A DNA stretch of 16,011 bases from Phycisphaerales bacterium UBA1926 (GCA_002337215.1 DDFO01000022.1:263476-279486), one strand, 5' to 3'. Counted from the stretch's first letter, positions 1 to 8,867 are shown. Notes: generated by a model not told the origin, from the letters alone. Program-made: numbers and translations.

Positions 1-75
1 GTCATCGGCCCCGAGGTCACCGGCGACGACCTCGTCAACGCGATCACTGACGCCGTCCGGTCGGCCGCCCGCTGA
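1..75 (+). CDS. C-terminal end of an unidentified protein (partial)
   Basis: Frame 1 is open from the window edge and stops with TGA at 73-75. It encodes 24 residues beginning VIGPEVTGDD and ending RSAAR. Codon third positions are almost all G or C, as in neighbouring real genes, and the stop lies 35 bases before the purB start. That fits the end of an upstream gene on the same strand. The fragment is too short to assign a family, and I do not recognise it. Confidence 0.5.
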   Translation, partial: VIGPEVTGDDLVNAITDAVRSAAR

Positions 76-110
76 CCCCGCCCACGAGGCACGCCGACAT
101 ACCATCGCCC

Positions 111-1790
111 ATGACGACCAGCACCGATTCCCCGCTCTCTCCCAACGACACCTACACCAGCCCCCTCGCGGCCCGCAACGCGAGCCCCGAGATGCTGCGG
201 CTCTGGTCGCCCCGCCACAAGTTCAACACCTGGCGTCGCATCTGGCTCGCGGTCGCCGAAGCCCAGCACGAGGTGACCAAGGACTGGGGATCTGAAGGCG
301 ATTCCGAGCGAGCCCCTCGCGCAAGCGAGGGGAACCCGTCGTCGGACAACGAAGGTTCGCCCGATGGTCCCGGCACTCCCCCCGCTCGCGCGGGGGGCTC
401 CAAGGGTCCTCTGGTCACCGCCGAGCAGGTCGAGGCGTTGCGGGCGGTGGTCGAGCGGGGTATCACCGACGCCGAACTCGCGCGGGCGACCGAGATCGAG
501 CGGGACCTGCGGCACGACGTGATGGCCCACGTCCACTGCCTGGGCGAGTCATGCCCCGAGGCGAAGGCGATCATCCACCTGGGGTGCACGAGCCAGGATG
601 TGGTGTGCAACGCGGACATCGTCTGCCAACGAGAAGCCGTGGATCTCATTCTCACGAAGACCGTGAAGGTTGTCACGGCTCTTGGTGATACTGCGAGGGA
701 GCACATCTCGAAACCGACGCTCGGTTTCACGCACTACCAACCGGCTCAGCCGACAACAGTGGGGCGTCGTTGTGCGCAGTGGGGCTGCGAGCTTGAGATC
801 CCAAACTCGATTCTGGGCGAGCGTGCCTCTCTCATTCAGCCACGAGGCCTGAAGGGTGCGACCGGCACGCAGGCCTCGTTCGTTGCCTTGCTCGGTCGAC
901 CAGAAGCCGTAGACGAACTCGAAAGAGAATTTCTGGCTCGTCTAAGTCCGTGGGGATTCTGGAAGAGTTGTGGCTTCGGTGATCTCGATCAGATGCACCG
1001 AGGCCTTGTCAATTACATCGCGGGCGGACGCCACCTGACAACGCAGACCTACGCGCGAGTAAACGACGCGGTGCTTCTCTCGACTCTCGCCTCCATCGCC
1101 GCCGTCCTCCACAAGATCGCCACCGACATCCGCCTCCTCTCCAACCGCAAAGAGATCGACGAGCCGTTCGGCTCCAAGCAGATCGGCTCCTCCGCGATGC
1201 CCTACAAGCGCAACCCCATGCGCTGCGAGCGCATCTGCGGGCTCACGCGCTTCGTGATGAACCTCGTCGGCAACGCCTACGACACGGCCGCGACGCAGTG
1301 GCTCGAACGCACGCTCGACGACTCGTCGAATCGCCGTCTCTCGCTCCCCGAGGCGTTCCTCGCCCTCGACGGCGCCCTCGACCTGATGCACAACGTTGCC
1401 TCGGGGCTGATCGTCCACGAGAAGATGGTCGAGAAGAACCTGATGCTCGAGCTGCCTTTCCTCGCGACAGAGAACATCCTGATGGAGGCCGTCAAGGCAG
1501 GGGGCGATCGCCAGGACCTGCACGAGCGCATCCGCGTGCACGCTCAAGAAGCCGGCCACCGCGTCAAGCACTTGGGGCTCGACAACAATTTGATCGATCT
1601 GCTCAAGGCCGACCCCGCGTTCGCGAGCGTGCACGATCGCCTGACCGGCAAGGACTTGCTGGACCCGATGAAGTACGTGGGACGGTCCGTCGAGCAGACC
1701 GAGCGCTTCGTCGCTGAGGTCGTCGAACCGTTGCGGGAGCGGTACAAGGACGAGCTTTCCGTGGCGGCGAGCACGGAGCCGCGCGTCTGA
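111..1790 (+). CDS. purB: Adenylosuccinate lyase with in-frame insert
   Basis: Cytosolic enzyme of purine synthesis. It splits SAICAR to AICAR and adenylosuccinate to AMP, releasing fumarate. The 559-residue product follows the animal-type ADSL pattern: an N-terminal SPLAARNASPEM segment, RHDVMAHVH near residue 135, TLGFTHYQPAQ with His208, and the mobile signature loop SSAMPYKRNP at 360-369. It is longer than the usual 430-480 residues. About 45 extra residues (roughly 56-100) interrupt the protein between AEAQHEV and VTAEQVEALR and are encoded by paired hairpin repeats. About 22 more lie between TGTQASF and QTYARVND, where relatives have GQTYxRK. Codons from about 640 to 1090 use many A/T third positions, unlike the rest of the gene. 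The ATG at 111 has no good Shine-Dalgarno, but it sits just before conserved sequence. Family assignment is secure; whether the insert affects activity is unknown. Confidence 0.95.
   Translation: MTTSTDSPLSPNDTYTSPLAARNASPEMLRLWSPRHKFNTWRRIWLAVAEAQHEVTKDWGSEGDSERAPRASEGNPSSDNEGSPDGPGTPPARAGGSKGPLVTAEQVEALRAVVERGITDAELARATEIERDLRHDVMAHVHCLGESCPEAKAIIHLGCTSQDVVCNADIVCQREAVDLILTKTVKVVTALGDTAREHISKPTLGFTHYQPAQPTTVGRRCAQWGCELEIPNSILGERASLIQPRGLKGATGTQASFVALLGRPEAVDELEREFLARLSPWGFWKSCGFGDLDQMHRGLVNYIAGGRHLTTQTYARVNDAVLLSTLASIAAVLHKIATDIRLLSNRKEIDEPFGSKQIGSSAMPYKRNPMRCERICGLTRFVMNLVGNAYDTAATQWLERTLDDSSNRRLSLPEAFLALDGALDLMHNVASGLIVHEKMVEKNLMLELPFLATENILMEAVKAGGDRQDLHERIRVHAQEAGHRVKHLGLDNNLIDLLKADPAFASVHDRLTGKDLLDPMKYVGRSVEQTERFVAEVVEPLRERYKDELSVAASTEPRV
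313..397. repeat. Inverted pair of REP-like hairpins inside purB
   Basis: Two perfect 8-bp stems with 4-base loops lie 45 bases apart. The first is CCCCTCGC-GCAA-GCGAGGGG at 313-332. The second is CCCCCCGC-TCGC-GCGGGGGG at 378-397. Read on the minus strand, the second starts GAGCCCCCCGCGCGAGCGGG, which matches the first copy (GAGCCCCTCGCGCAAGCGAG) at 17 of 20 positions. They are therefore two copies of one element in opposite orientation, the arrangement of a BIME. Both lie inside the purB reading frame in the part that has no counterpart in other lyases. There is no obvious target duplication. Confidence 0.7.
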
Positions 1791-1843
1791 CACCGGGTTT
1801 CGGTTTTGATTCCGTGTTCGCAGACCACCGTTCGCACCGCGGG

Positions 1844-1863
1844 AACGCGACGACGGTCGCGTT
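1844..1863 (-). terminator. Hairpin between convergent genes
   Basis: AACGCGAC-GACG-GTCGCGTT is a perfect 8-bp stem with a 4-base loop. It lies 53 bases past the purB stop and one base past the stop of the minus-strand regulator. There is no long T-run on either side, so a bidirectional stop or mRNA-end hairpin is only likely, not certain. Confidence 0.4.
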
Positions 1864-1864
1864 T

Positions 1865-2650
1865 CTACCCGTTCTTCGGCTCGATCATCCCGTGAGAAAC
1901 GCCGGTCGAGGGCGGTGGTGCGGTCGGCCCGGGCCGACCATTCCGTGTCCCCCGTTGGCGTTTCTCTGCCTCGATCATGGATTCCCACTTCATCGTGCTG
2001 AAGAGCTGGATTCCCCGCTCCGAGGCGTCGCGGATGATCGCCGACCGTGAGGACGTCCCGAGTTTCTCGTGAATCGCGCGGACATGGCATTCGATCGTGC
2101 GCACGCTGCGTTCCTGCCGTTCGGCGATCTCGTTGTTCGATCGCCCCATCGCGAGGTCGAAGATCGTGCGCTTCTCCGCGGGCGTGAGCACGTCGAGTGC
2201 CCCGAAGTCCGCCGTGTCGAGCACGTGGATCGACCGCGCGTCCGCGAGAGGTGTCCCGATCGGAGCCTGCATGATCACGCTCAGCGTGCCCCGCGTGCCG
2301 TACGCGTCCGGGTCGAGCGGGATGACCCGGCACAGCCAGGCGCGGCCGTTCCAGAACTGCAGAAAATCCTGAGCGCGGTGCTCACTGATCACACGCCGCA
2401 TGAGTTCGATGCGTTCCTCGGCCGCTGATCCGGGGCGGAGATCGCGGTGCGTTGTCCCGGAAAGCGATTCACGAGATGTTCCGGTGTTCGCGGCGTACGC
2501 CGGGTTGCACCGGAGCACCCGGTGTTCCTCATCGCGCACGACCGTCGCGATCCCCGGAACAGACGAAAGGATCGCCATCGCCTCGGGCGTCGCGGCTTCC
2601 GGTGTGCCAACAGAATTCAACGGAGATGCTTGCGTCACCCGATCCCCCAA
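1865..2650 (-). CDS. PAS domain LuxR-type transcriptional regulator (copy A)
   Basis: Probable cytoplasmic DNA-binding regulator. Residues about 22-130 look like a PAS sensor domain (VVRDEEHRVLRCNPAYAANTG and a strand-rich end). Residues about 153-213 are a LuxR/GerE helix-turn-helix (LTPAEKRTIFDLAMGRSNNEIAERQ, then SVRTIECHVRAIHEKLGT). There is no receiver domain, so it is not a classical response regulator; the PAS signal is unknown. A Pro-rich tail follows residue 230. It is a paralogue of the next gene upstream, in the same order and orientation. The longest frame begins with TTG at 2650. A GTG at 2638 is an attractive alternative: GGGGG lies five bases before it, and the resulting N-terminus matches the paralogue's length to within about one residue. 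Confidence 0.85.
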   Translation of the reverse strand: MGDRVTQASPLNSVGTPEAATPEAMAILSSVPGIATVVRDEEHRVLRCNPAYAANTGTSRESLSGTTHRDLRPGSAAEERIELMRRVISEHRAQDFLQFWNGRAWLCRVIPLDPDAYGTRGTLSVIMQAPIGTPLADARSIHVLDTADFGALDVLTPAEKRTIFDLAMGRSNNEIAERQERSVRTIECHVRAIHEKLGTSSRSAIIRDASERGIQLFSTMKWESMIEAEKRQRGTRNGRPGPTAPPPSTGVSHGMIEPKNG

Positions 2651-2823
2651 CTTTCTTCAGCATACAAGCCGATTTCGGAGCGCGCACGGTCCGTGCCGCG
2701 ATCGAACGCATCCCGATTCGACGTGCGATGACCCCGCCACAGTGCCCCGGGAAAAAACGCCGCTCGCGTGCGCTCCGGGCTCGTCCGTTCGAGCGACACG
2801 GCGCTCAACCCGATCGTGGGGGC
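2651..2823 (-). other. Gap between the two regulators, possible weak terminator
   Basis: This 173-bp stretch holds no convincing gene. On the minus strand, after regulator B stops, GC-rich sequence with short imperfect inverted repeats (for example GCTCG and CGAGC at 2779-2794) is followed by six T residues (complement of 2752-2757). That resembles a poor intrinsic terminator for regulator B. The end near 2650-2700 would be the promoter region of regulator A. Confidence 0.3.
2684..2696. promoter_or_regulatory. Short inverted repeat upstream of regulator A
   Basis: GCACG-GTC-CGTGC is a perfect 5-bp inverted repeat 33 bases before the TTG start of regulator A. A TATGCT sequence on the minus strand (2659-2664) lies between the two and could be a -10 element. 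If so, the mRNA leader would be very short and the GTG at 2638 the more likely start. The repeat could be an operator, perhaps autoregulatory, but a motif this short could also arise by chance in GC-rich DNA. Confidence 0.25.
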
Positions 2824-3597
2824 TCAGTTCAGCGCGGCGGGCTTTGAATCCGACGCTTGGTCGGCGGCCATCGCCTGCAACGCTCGCTTGGTTTCCGGGA
2901 TCGCCGCTCTGCGAGTCTCGGTTGACCCGTCCACGATCTCATCCCATTCTTCTGCTGAGAACCCGTGCACGCCGCGTTCTGTCGCGAGCCGCACAAGCGC
3001 CGACCGCGTGCCTGTTCTCAACTTCTTGTGGATCGATTCAACATGGTTCTCGATCGTGCGCACCGACCGATACTGGCGATCCGCCGTGTCCTGATTCGAT
3101 CGACCGCACGCGATGTCGTACATCGTTCGAAGTTCTGATTTCGTGAGCACCGCGAGGTCGTCGAGGCACGGCGTGCGCATGAGGGTGAATCCGTTGCGCG
3201 CGTCCGTTGCACCCTCTGTCAGCGGACCCTCGGTAATCATGCAGAGCAGCCCGCGATACCCGAACGCGGTCTCATCGATGGGCAGCACACGGCAGAGCAA
3301 TCGTTTGTCATTCCCAAACTGGACCGCCGACCTGGCCTCGCCGCTGGTGAGTACGCCCCGAAGGAACGCCTCGCGCTCTTCTGCGGCTGGAGCGGGAAGC
3401 AGATCTTTGAGCGTTGTCCCGATCACGTACTCCGACGGAATACCGCAGAGCGCCGCGTAGGTCTTGTCGCACCAACGCACCCGAAGCTCGTCGTCTCGGA
3501 CGAGCGTACCGAGCCCACTGATCCCACTGAGGGTCGCCAGCGCCTCTGGCTTCACGCCGTCCGTGTCAGGTAAAGTTGGCTCGTTGCTCAGGTTCAT
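2824..3597 (-). CDS. PAS domain LuxR-type transcriptional regulator (copy B)
   Basis: A 257-residue paralogue of the adjacent regulator. Residues about 17-125 are PAS-like (LVRDDELRVRWCDKTYAALCG). Residues about 149-209 are a LuxR helix-turn-helix (LTKSELRTMYDIACGRSNQD, then SVRTIENHVESIHKKL). There is no receiver or membrane domain, so it should act in the cytoplasm. The ATG at 3595-3597 is chosen because AGGA lies six bases upstream, it gives the same domain layout as copy A, and homology begins just after it. The frame remains open to 3954, but that extension crosses a strong terminator hairpin, is Cys/Arg-rich and matches nothing. The two copies share nearly the whole domain layout but differ in the recognition helix (NNEIAERQE against NQDTADRQY), so they probably bind different sites. 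Target genes are unknown. Confidence 0.85.
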   Translation of the reverse strand: MNLSNEPTLPDTDGVKPEALATLSGISGLGTLVRDDELRVRWCDKTYAALCGIPSEYVIGTTLKDLLPAPAAEEREAFLRGVLTSGEARSAVQFGNDKRLLCRVLPIDETAFGYRGLLCMITEGPLTEGATDARNGFTLMRTPCLDDLAVLTKSELRTMYDIACGRSNQDTADRQYRSVRTIENHVESIHKKLRTGTRSALVRLATERGVHGFSAEEWDEIVDGSTETRRAAIPETKRALQAMAADQASDSKPAALN

Positions 3598-3681
3598 CAA
3601 TCCTGCCGGTGATGATACGCGTTCTTGCAATAGTCTGGACTCGTTCCAAGCAATACGGCAATCGCGCGCGTGAGACACGCA

Positions 3682-3709
3682 GCGGGATGGCTCGCAGCAG
3701 ACATCCCGC
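3682..3709 (-). promoter_or_regulatory. Hairpin in the leader of regulator B
   Basis: GCGGGATG and CATCCCGC form a perfect 8-bp stem around a 12-base loop, which itself contains a GCT/AGC mini-stem. It lies 85 bases before the regulator B start codon on the minus strand. No U-run follows in either direction, so it is more likely a leader structure or operator than a terminator. Its function is not known. Confidence 0.35.
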
Positions 3710-3805
3710 AAAAATACGCATATCTTGAACGAGATCAGGGGCAGAAATACCCACCGTAAAGTGGTGATAACCGCCAAGGCGAAACTGGTCCGCAGACATG
3801 CAAAA

Positions 3806-3840
3806 CGAAGAAAACGACCCGCAAGGGGTCGTTTTCTTCG
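3806..3840 (-). terminator. Strong intrinsic terminator, possibly bidirectional
   Basis: A perfect 15-bp stem (3806-3820 with 3826-3840) closes a 5-base loop. Its core is CGACCC/GGGTCG, with an A-rich left arm and a T-rich right arm. On both strands the GC core runs into GTTTTCTTCG. On the minus strand another TTTTGC follows, so it is best suited to ending minus-strand transcripts coming from the lipoprotein gene. It lies about 150 bases past that stop codon, which leaves a long structured 3' end. Confidence 0.75.
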
Positions 3841-3987
3841 ATCTCGCGAAGACAGCCATTCGCCACGGCTGTCCCGTGCCACCGACAGAAGCCGGTGTCC
3901 TACGCACCAACAAATAATGTGCGCCCATACGAGGAATCTGCCAGGAAAATTCAAGAAATTCTTCGCTGCCCGATAATGGGGGTGGCT

Positions 3988-4398
3988 TCAGAGGCCCAGC
4001 CGGGTCAGCATGCGTTCATAGATGTCCCGGGCGACATGCTCGTGCCCCCCTGGATAGGTGCGGATCGAGATCCCCGTCCCGTCGTCGGCCAGGCGGGCCG
4101 TCACGGAGACCTTGCTGATGCCCCGCCCGTCATTGGGCCGGGCGACCACGTGTCCCCGATCGTCGGTCGCGTCCGTGCTCGTCACGGTGTATCCCCGGCG
4201 TTCGAGGGCCATCTCCGCGGCGGCGATCACCGAATGGACCGGGACATCCGGCGGAACCGTCGTGTGAAGCGTGCCCATCGTGTAGACGGCCATCAGCTTC
4301 TCACGCCCGTGCCAGCTCGTTTCCTTCTGCGGGGCGCTGCATCCGCACAGCGTGCAGGCAAGCGTGGCCCCGATTGAGACGAACGCCGACATTCTCAC
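3988..4398 (-). CDS. Small predicted lipoprotein, DUF3568-like
   Basis: Predicted envelope lipoprotein of unknown role. From the GTG at 4398 the product begins with a short hydrophobic signal (MRMSAFVSIGATLACTLCGC) and a lipobox LCGC with Cys20 as the lipidation site. The mature part, about 115 residues, shows the beta-alpha-beta pattern of DUF3568-type proteins: a strand, a helix (VIAAAEMALERRGY), then strands ending in KVSVTARL and ISIRTYP, and a helix RDIYERMLTRLGL. The frame extends to an ATG at 4467, but that would put a very long Arg-rich segment before the signal. The GTG start overlaps the TGA of the upstream nuclease gene as GTGA, the usual sign of translational coupling. An ATG at 4392 is also possible. 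The family name rests on overall resemblance only. Confidence 0.7.
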   Translation of the reverse strand: MRMSAFVSIGATLACTLCGCSAPQKETSWHGREKLMAVYTMGTLHTTVPPDVPVHSVIAAAEMALERRGYTVTSTDATDDRGHVVARPNDGRGISKVSVTARLADDGTGISIRTYPGGHEHVARDIYERMLTRLGL

Positions 4399-5324
4399 GA
4401 TCGGCCGCCGGGCGAGCCGGGGCCGCCTCGGCGATTGGGCGGGAGTGGGGTGGCGTCTGGTATCCATTTCTGCATGTCGAGATCGTCGATTGTGAGGCGA
4501 TCACGCCATTCTTCGAGGGCTCGGACCAGCAACGGGTCGAGACCCGAAAGCTGCTCAGCCTCGGGTTCGGTGGTGCCCGGCGATGGTTCAACCGGTCGGC
4601 GCGGGGGCGTATGGGGCTCACGGGGAGGCCGTGAGGGTGAAGCGGAGTCCGATTCTGGAACACGGTCGCCGCTCGGTTCCGGTATCGGCGTCGGCAGATC
4701 CAGCCGCAGGGGCTCTCCGAGCGTCGACTTCTGGCCGCCCTTCTGACGAGGCTTTGACAGCTTCTTTTTCCGACGCCGCGCCGCGTGCGGCGTGGCTGGG
4801 GTGGTTGGCGTTGCCGGCGTGACCCGCGTGGTCGGGGCCGATCGGTCGGCGGGCGGCAGACCGAACTCGTCGAGCCACCGGTCCACCGAGTAGGCGTCCA
4901 GGGGCACCTGGGCCCTGAGTACGGCGGGGTCCCGGCGCGCGGTGGGTTGGACGGAATCTTCAACCAGATGGGCGAGAAAAACCCCGCTCGCAATCCGGTC
5001 GCACCGTCTTCGGCGGGCAGCACGCTGCAGCCGTGCGTCTGAACTCACCACAATAAGTGGGTTTCCTCGGTGGTATCGATCGATCAGATCTTCGATCAGA
5101 TCGTCGGCTTCACGATTGACCCCTGAATAGAGGATATGGGCGTGATCCAGCCGCACCCCGGAGGTTGCGGACCCACCCCCGCCGTCGCAGACGATGGTGA
5201 GCTCGCGTGGGGCGTACCGGCTCTGTGCGATCAGCCGGATCAGGCCGGGCACGCCCGGATCGGCCAGATCGGGCGGCAGGACGCCCTGGGTGTGGAGCAC
5301 ATTGAAGGCGTCGATGATCAGCAT
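4395..5324 (-). CDS. YacP-like NYN domain nuclease with long disordered tail
   Basis: Residues 1-130 resemble the YacP/Rae1 NYN domain, a PIN-like metal-dependent RNase fold. Acidic residues sit where expected: Asp5 in IIDAFNVL, Asp47 in IVCDGGGG, Asp74/Asp75 in NREADDLIEDLI, and Asp96 in IVVSSD. In Bacillus, Rae1 is a ribosome-bound endonuclease. Residues about 170-309 are an extra Pro/Ser/Arg-rich, apparently disordered tail containing a basic patch (AARRRKKKLSKPRQK) and a short helix (LLVRALEEWRDRL) near the end. The ATG at 5324 is chosen because the domain begins there; the frame continues to 5447 without conserved sequence. No Shine-Dalgarno is visible. The gene is divergent from rpsU and overlaps the lipoprotein gene by four bases. 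RNase activity is inferred, not shown. Confidence 0.7.
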   Translation of the reverse strand: MLIIDAFNVLHTQGVLPPDLADPGVPGLIRLIAQSRYAPRELTIVCDGGGGSATSGVRLDHAHILYSGVNREADDLIEDLIDRYHRGNPLIVVSSDARLQRAARRRRCDRIASGVFLAHLVEDSVQPTARRDPAVLRAQVPLDAYSVDRWLDEFGLPPADRSAPTTRVTPATPTTPATPHAARRRKKKLSKPRQKGGQKSTLGEPLRLDLPTPIPEPSGDRVPESDSASPSRPPREPHTPPRRPVEPSPGTTEPEAEQLSGLDPLLVRALEEWRDRLTIDDLDMQKWIPDATPLPPNRRGGPGSPGGRS

Positions 5325-5453
5325 GGCGTTGGGGCGGGAGAGGAACGCGGGATACGGACTCGACCGGGCTTGGCGGCCGGTCTCGACGGGTGAGTTCCGC
5401 CGGATCTGTGGTCTGAATTCTGGACAGATCTGGGCTGTACCAAGCAAGAAACC

Positions 5454-5482
5454 TTGATTCAGAAGCGTCGTGAGCCTTTACT
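5454..5482 (+). promoter_or_regulatory. Candidate promoter of rpsU
   Basis: TTGATT (5454-5459) and TTTACT (5477-5482) are separated by 17 bases, each matching the sigma-70 consensus at four of six positions. Transcription would start near 5489, directly at the inverted repeat 5490-5509, giving a leader of about 110 bases before rpsU. Confidence 0.4.
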
Positions 5483-5489
5483 TGAGGCC

Positions 5490-5509
5490 CTCCCGACCCG
5501 GGTTGGGAG
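5490..5509 (+). promoter_or_regulatory. 20-base palindrome at the predicted rpsU transcript start
   Basis: CTCCCGACCCGGGTTGGGAG pairs with itself across its whole length with one G-T wobble. It sits where the rpsU mRNA is predicted to begin. It could be a protein binding site or a 5'-end hairpin that affects mRNA stability. It has no T-run and is not a typical terminator. Confidence 0.35.
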
Positions 5510-5597
5510 CGTACGACGTCGGTCGAGCCGGACAATCCCGCTTCGCCCTGAAAAGAGCAAAAGCTGTTTCGAGATATGCGTTAAGCAAGGAGCCAGC

Positions 5598-5786
5598 ATG
5601 GCGATCCGTATCAAGGCCCGCGGCGGAGAGAGCGCCGATCAGATGATGAGGCGCTTCAAGAAGCTATGCGAGAAGGAAGGCCTGACCAAGGACATCAAGC
5701 GCAAAGAGTACTTCGAGAAACCCTCGGAGCGCCGGCGTCGCGCGGACCGGAAGGCGGAGAACCGCCGGATGAAGTCCGAAGTCTGA
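5598..5786 (+). CDS. rpsU: 30S ribosomal protein bS21
   Basis: A 62-residue basic protein of the small ribosomal subunit, bound near the 3' end of 16S rRNA and involved in initiation. The sequence fits bS21 throughout: a strand with ESADQMMRRFKKLCEKEGL, then DIKRKEYFEKPSERRRRADRKA and a basic end. Length is typical. The ATG at 5598 is fixed by a strong Shine-Dalgarno AAGGAG at 5587-5592 with a five-base spacer, one of the best in the window. The frame is open upstream to 5454 without homology. It is a single-gene unit with its own terminator. Codons favour C and G, as expected for a highly expressed gene here. Confidence 0.95.
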   Translation: MAIRIKARGGESADQMMRRFKKLCEKEGLTKDIKRKEYFEKPSERRRRADRKAENRRMKSEV

Positions 5787-5796
5787 TCCGATGAAT

Positions 5797-5849
5797 CAGG
5801 CCGTGTCGGGCCGCGGGAGACCGCTGGCAGACGCGGCCTGTTTGTTTTT
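5797..5849 (+). terminator. Intrinsic terminator of rpsU
   Basis: CAGGCCGTGTC (5797-5807) pairs with GACGCGGCCTG (5830-5840) as an 11-bp stem with one wobble, closing a 22-base GC-rich loop. It is followed directly by TTTGTTTTT. It begins 10 bases after the rpsU stop. Confidence 0.8.
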
Positions 5850-6055
5850 CACCGATCTTCGTTTGTGATCGGTGTCTGAGCCGAGAAAAAAGTGTCACAC
5901 CCGGTGCGGCAGCGCCGGTGTGGTATTCGTCTTTCCCTACGGGGAAGGTCCCGTCTGCCGGTTGTGCAGTCGGGGTACACCGTCGCACAGTTTCTTCAAC
6001 AGAATCAATCACGACAGTCAGCAGACCGTCGCACGGAAGAAGGAAAGGGTCGTCC
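5850..6055 (+). promoter_or_regulatory. Structured leader region upstream of hppA
   Basis: About 200 bases between the rpsU terminator and hppA hold consecutive stems. CACCGATC/GATCGGTG (5850-5857 with 5867-5874) has a 9-base loop. CACACC-C-GG pairs with CCGGTGTG (5896-5904 with 5915-5922, one bulge). A CTTTCCC-TAC-GGGGAAG hairpin lies near 5931-5947. A purine-rich Shine-Dalgarno region, GGAAAGGG, ends six bases before the ATG. I do not recognise a known riboswitch and find no clear promoter. The frame is open across this leader but shows no conserved protein sequence. Confidence 0.4.
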
Positions 6056-8779
<2,724 letters not shown>

Positions 8780-8806
8780 AACGGGTCCCTGGTTGATTCG
8801 AACAAG

Positions 8807-8833
8807 CCCCGCGGAAACGCGGGGTTTTTTGTT
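8807..8833 (+). terminator. Intrinsic terminator of hppA
   Basis: CCCCGCG-GAAA-CGCGGGG is a perfect 7-bp stem with a GNRA-type tetraloop, followed by TTTTTTGTT. It starts 27 bases after the hppA stop. It separates hppA from the next gene. Confidence 0.9.
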
Positions 8834-8852
8834 GGACAGGAAAAAGTACTAT

Positions 8853-8867
8853 TGAGACTGAGTCTCA
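8853..8867 (+). promoter_or_regulatory. Fur-box-like 7-1-7 palindrome
   Basis: TGAGACTGAGTCTCA is a perfect 7-1-7 inverted repeat. It has the spacing and outer bases of Fur operators (TGAxAAT-N-ATTxTCA type). It overlaps the end of a TACTAT sequence (8847-8852) that could be a -10 element. It lies about 100 bases upstream of the DUF454 gene, just past the hppA terminator. This is where an iron-responsive repressor would block transcription. Regulator identity is inferred. Confidence 0.55.

Larger units (their letters stand above)
3598..3987. other. 390-bp intergenic region rich in hairpins
   Basis: No credible coding frame lies here, and local base composition is more AT-rich than in the flanking genes. 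It holds a leader hairpin at 3682-3709, a strong terminator at 3806-3840, and three further stems in close succession at 3851-3873 (GACAGCC/GGCTGTC), 3880-3897 (CACCG/CGGTG) and 3902-3924 (CGCAC/GTGCG plus a wobble pair). Part is the 5' region of regulator B and part the 3' region of the lipoprotein gene. The stacked stems could also form a separate non-coding RNA. Confidence 0.5.
5325..5597. other. Divergent intergenic region before rpsU
   Basis: This 273-bp stretch separates the nuclease gene (-) from rpsU (+). The right half holds a candidate rpsU promoter and a GC-rich inverted repeat. The left half must contain the minus-strand promoter, but I see no convincing -35/-10 pair for it. No small gene is supported. 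Confidence 0.4.

Noticed and set aside
942..2333. Minus-strand open frame covering the ends of purB and regulator A
   Set aside because: It overlaps two well-supported genes in the wrong frame and has no recognisable domain.
2400..3146. Plus-strand open frame opposite the two regulators
   Set aside because: Ser/Arg-rich antisense product. It spans the ends of two real minus-strand genes and the gap between them.
3598..3954. N-terminal extension of regulator B by 119 residues
   Set aside because: It crosses the strong terminator hairpin at 3806-3840, is rich in Cys and Arg, has no homology, and the inner ATG at 3597 has a proper AGGA site and matches the paralogue.
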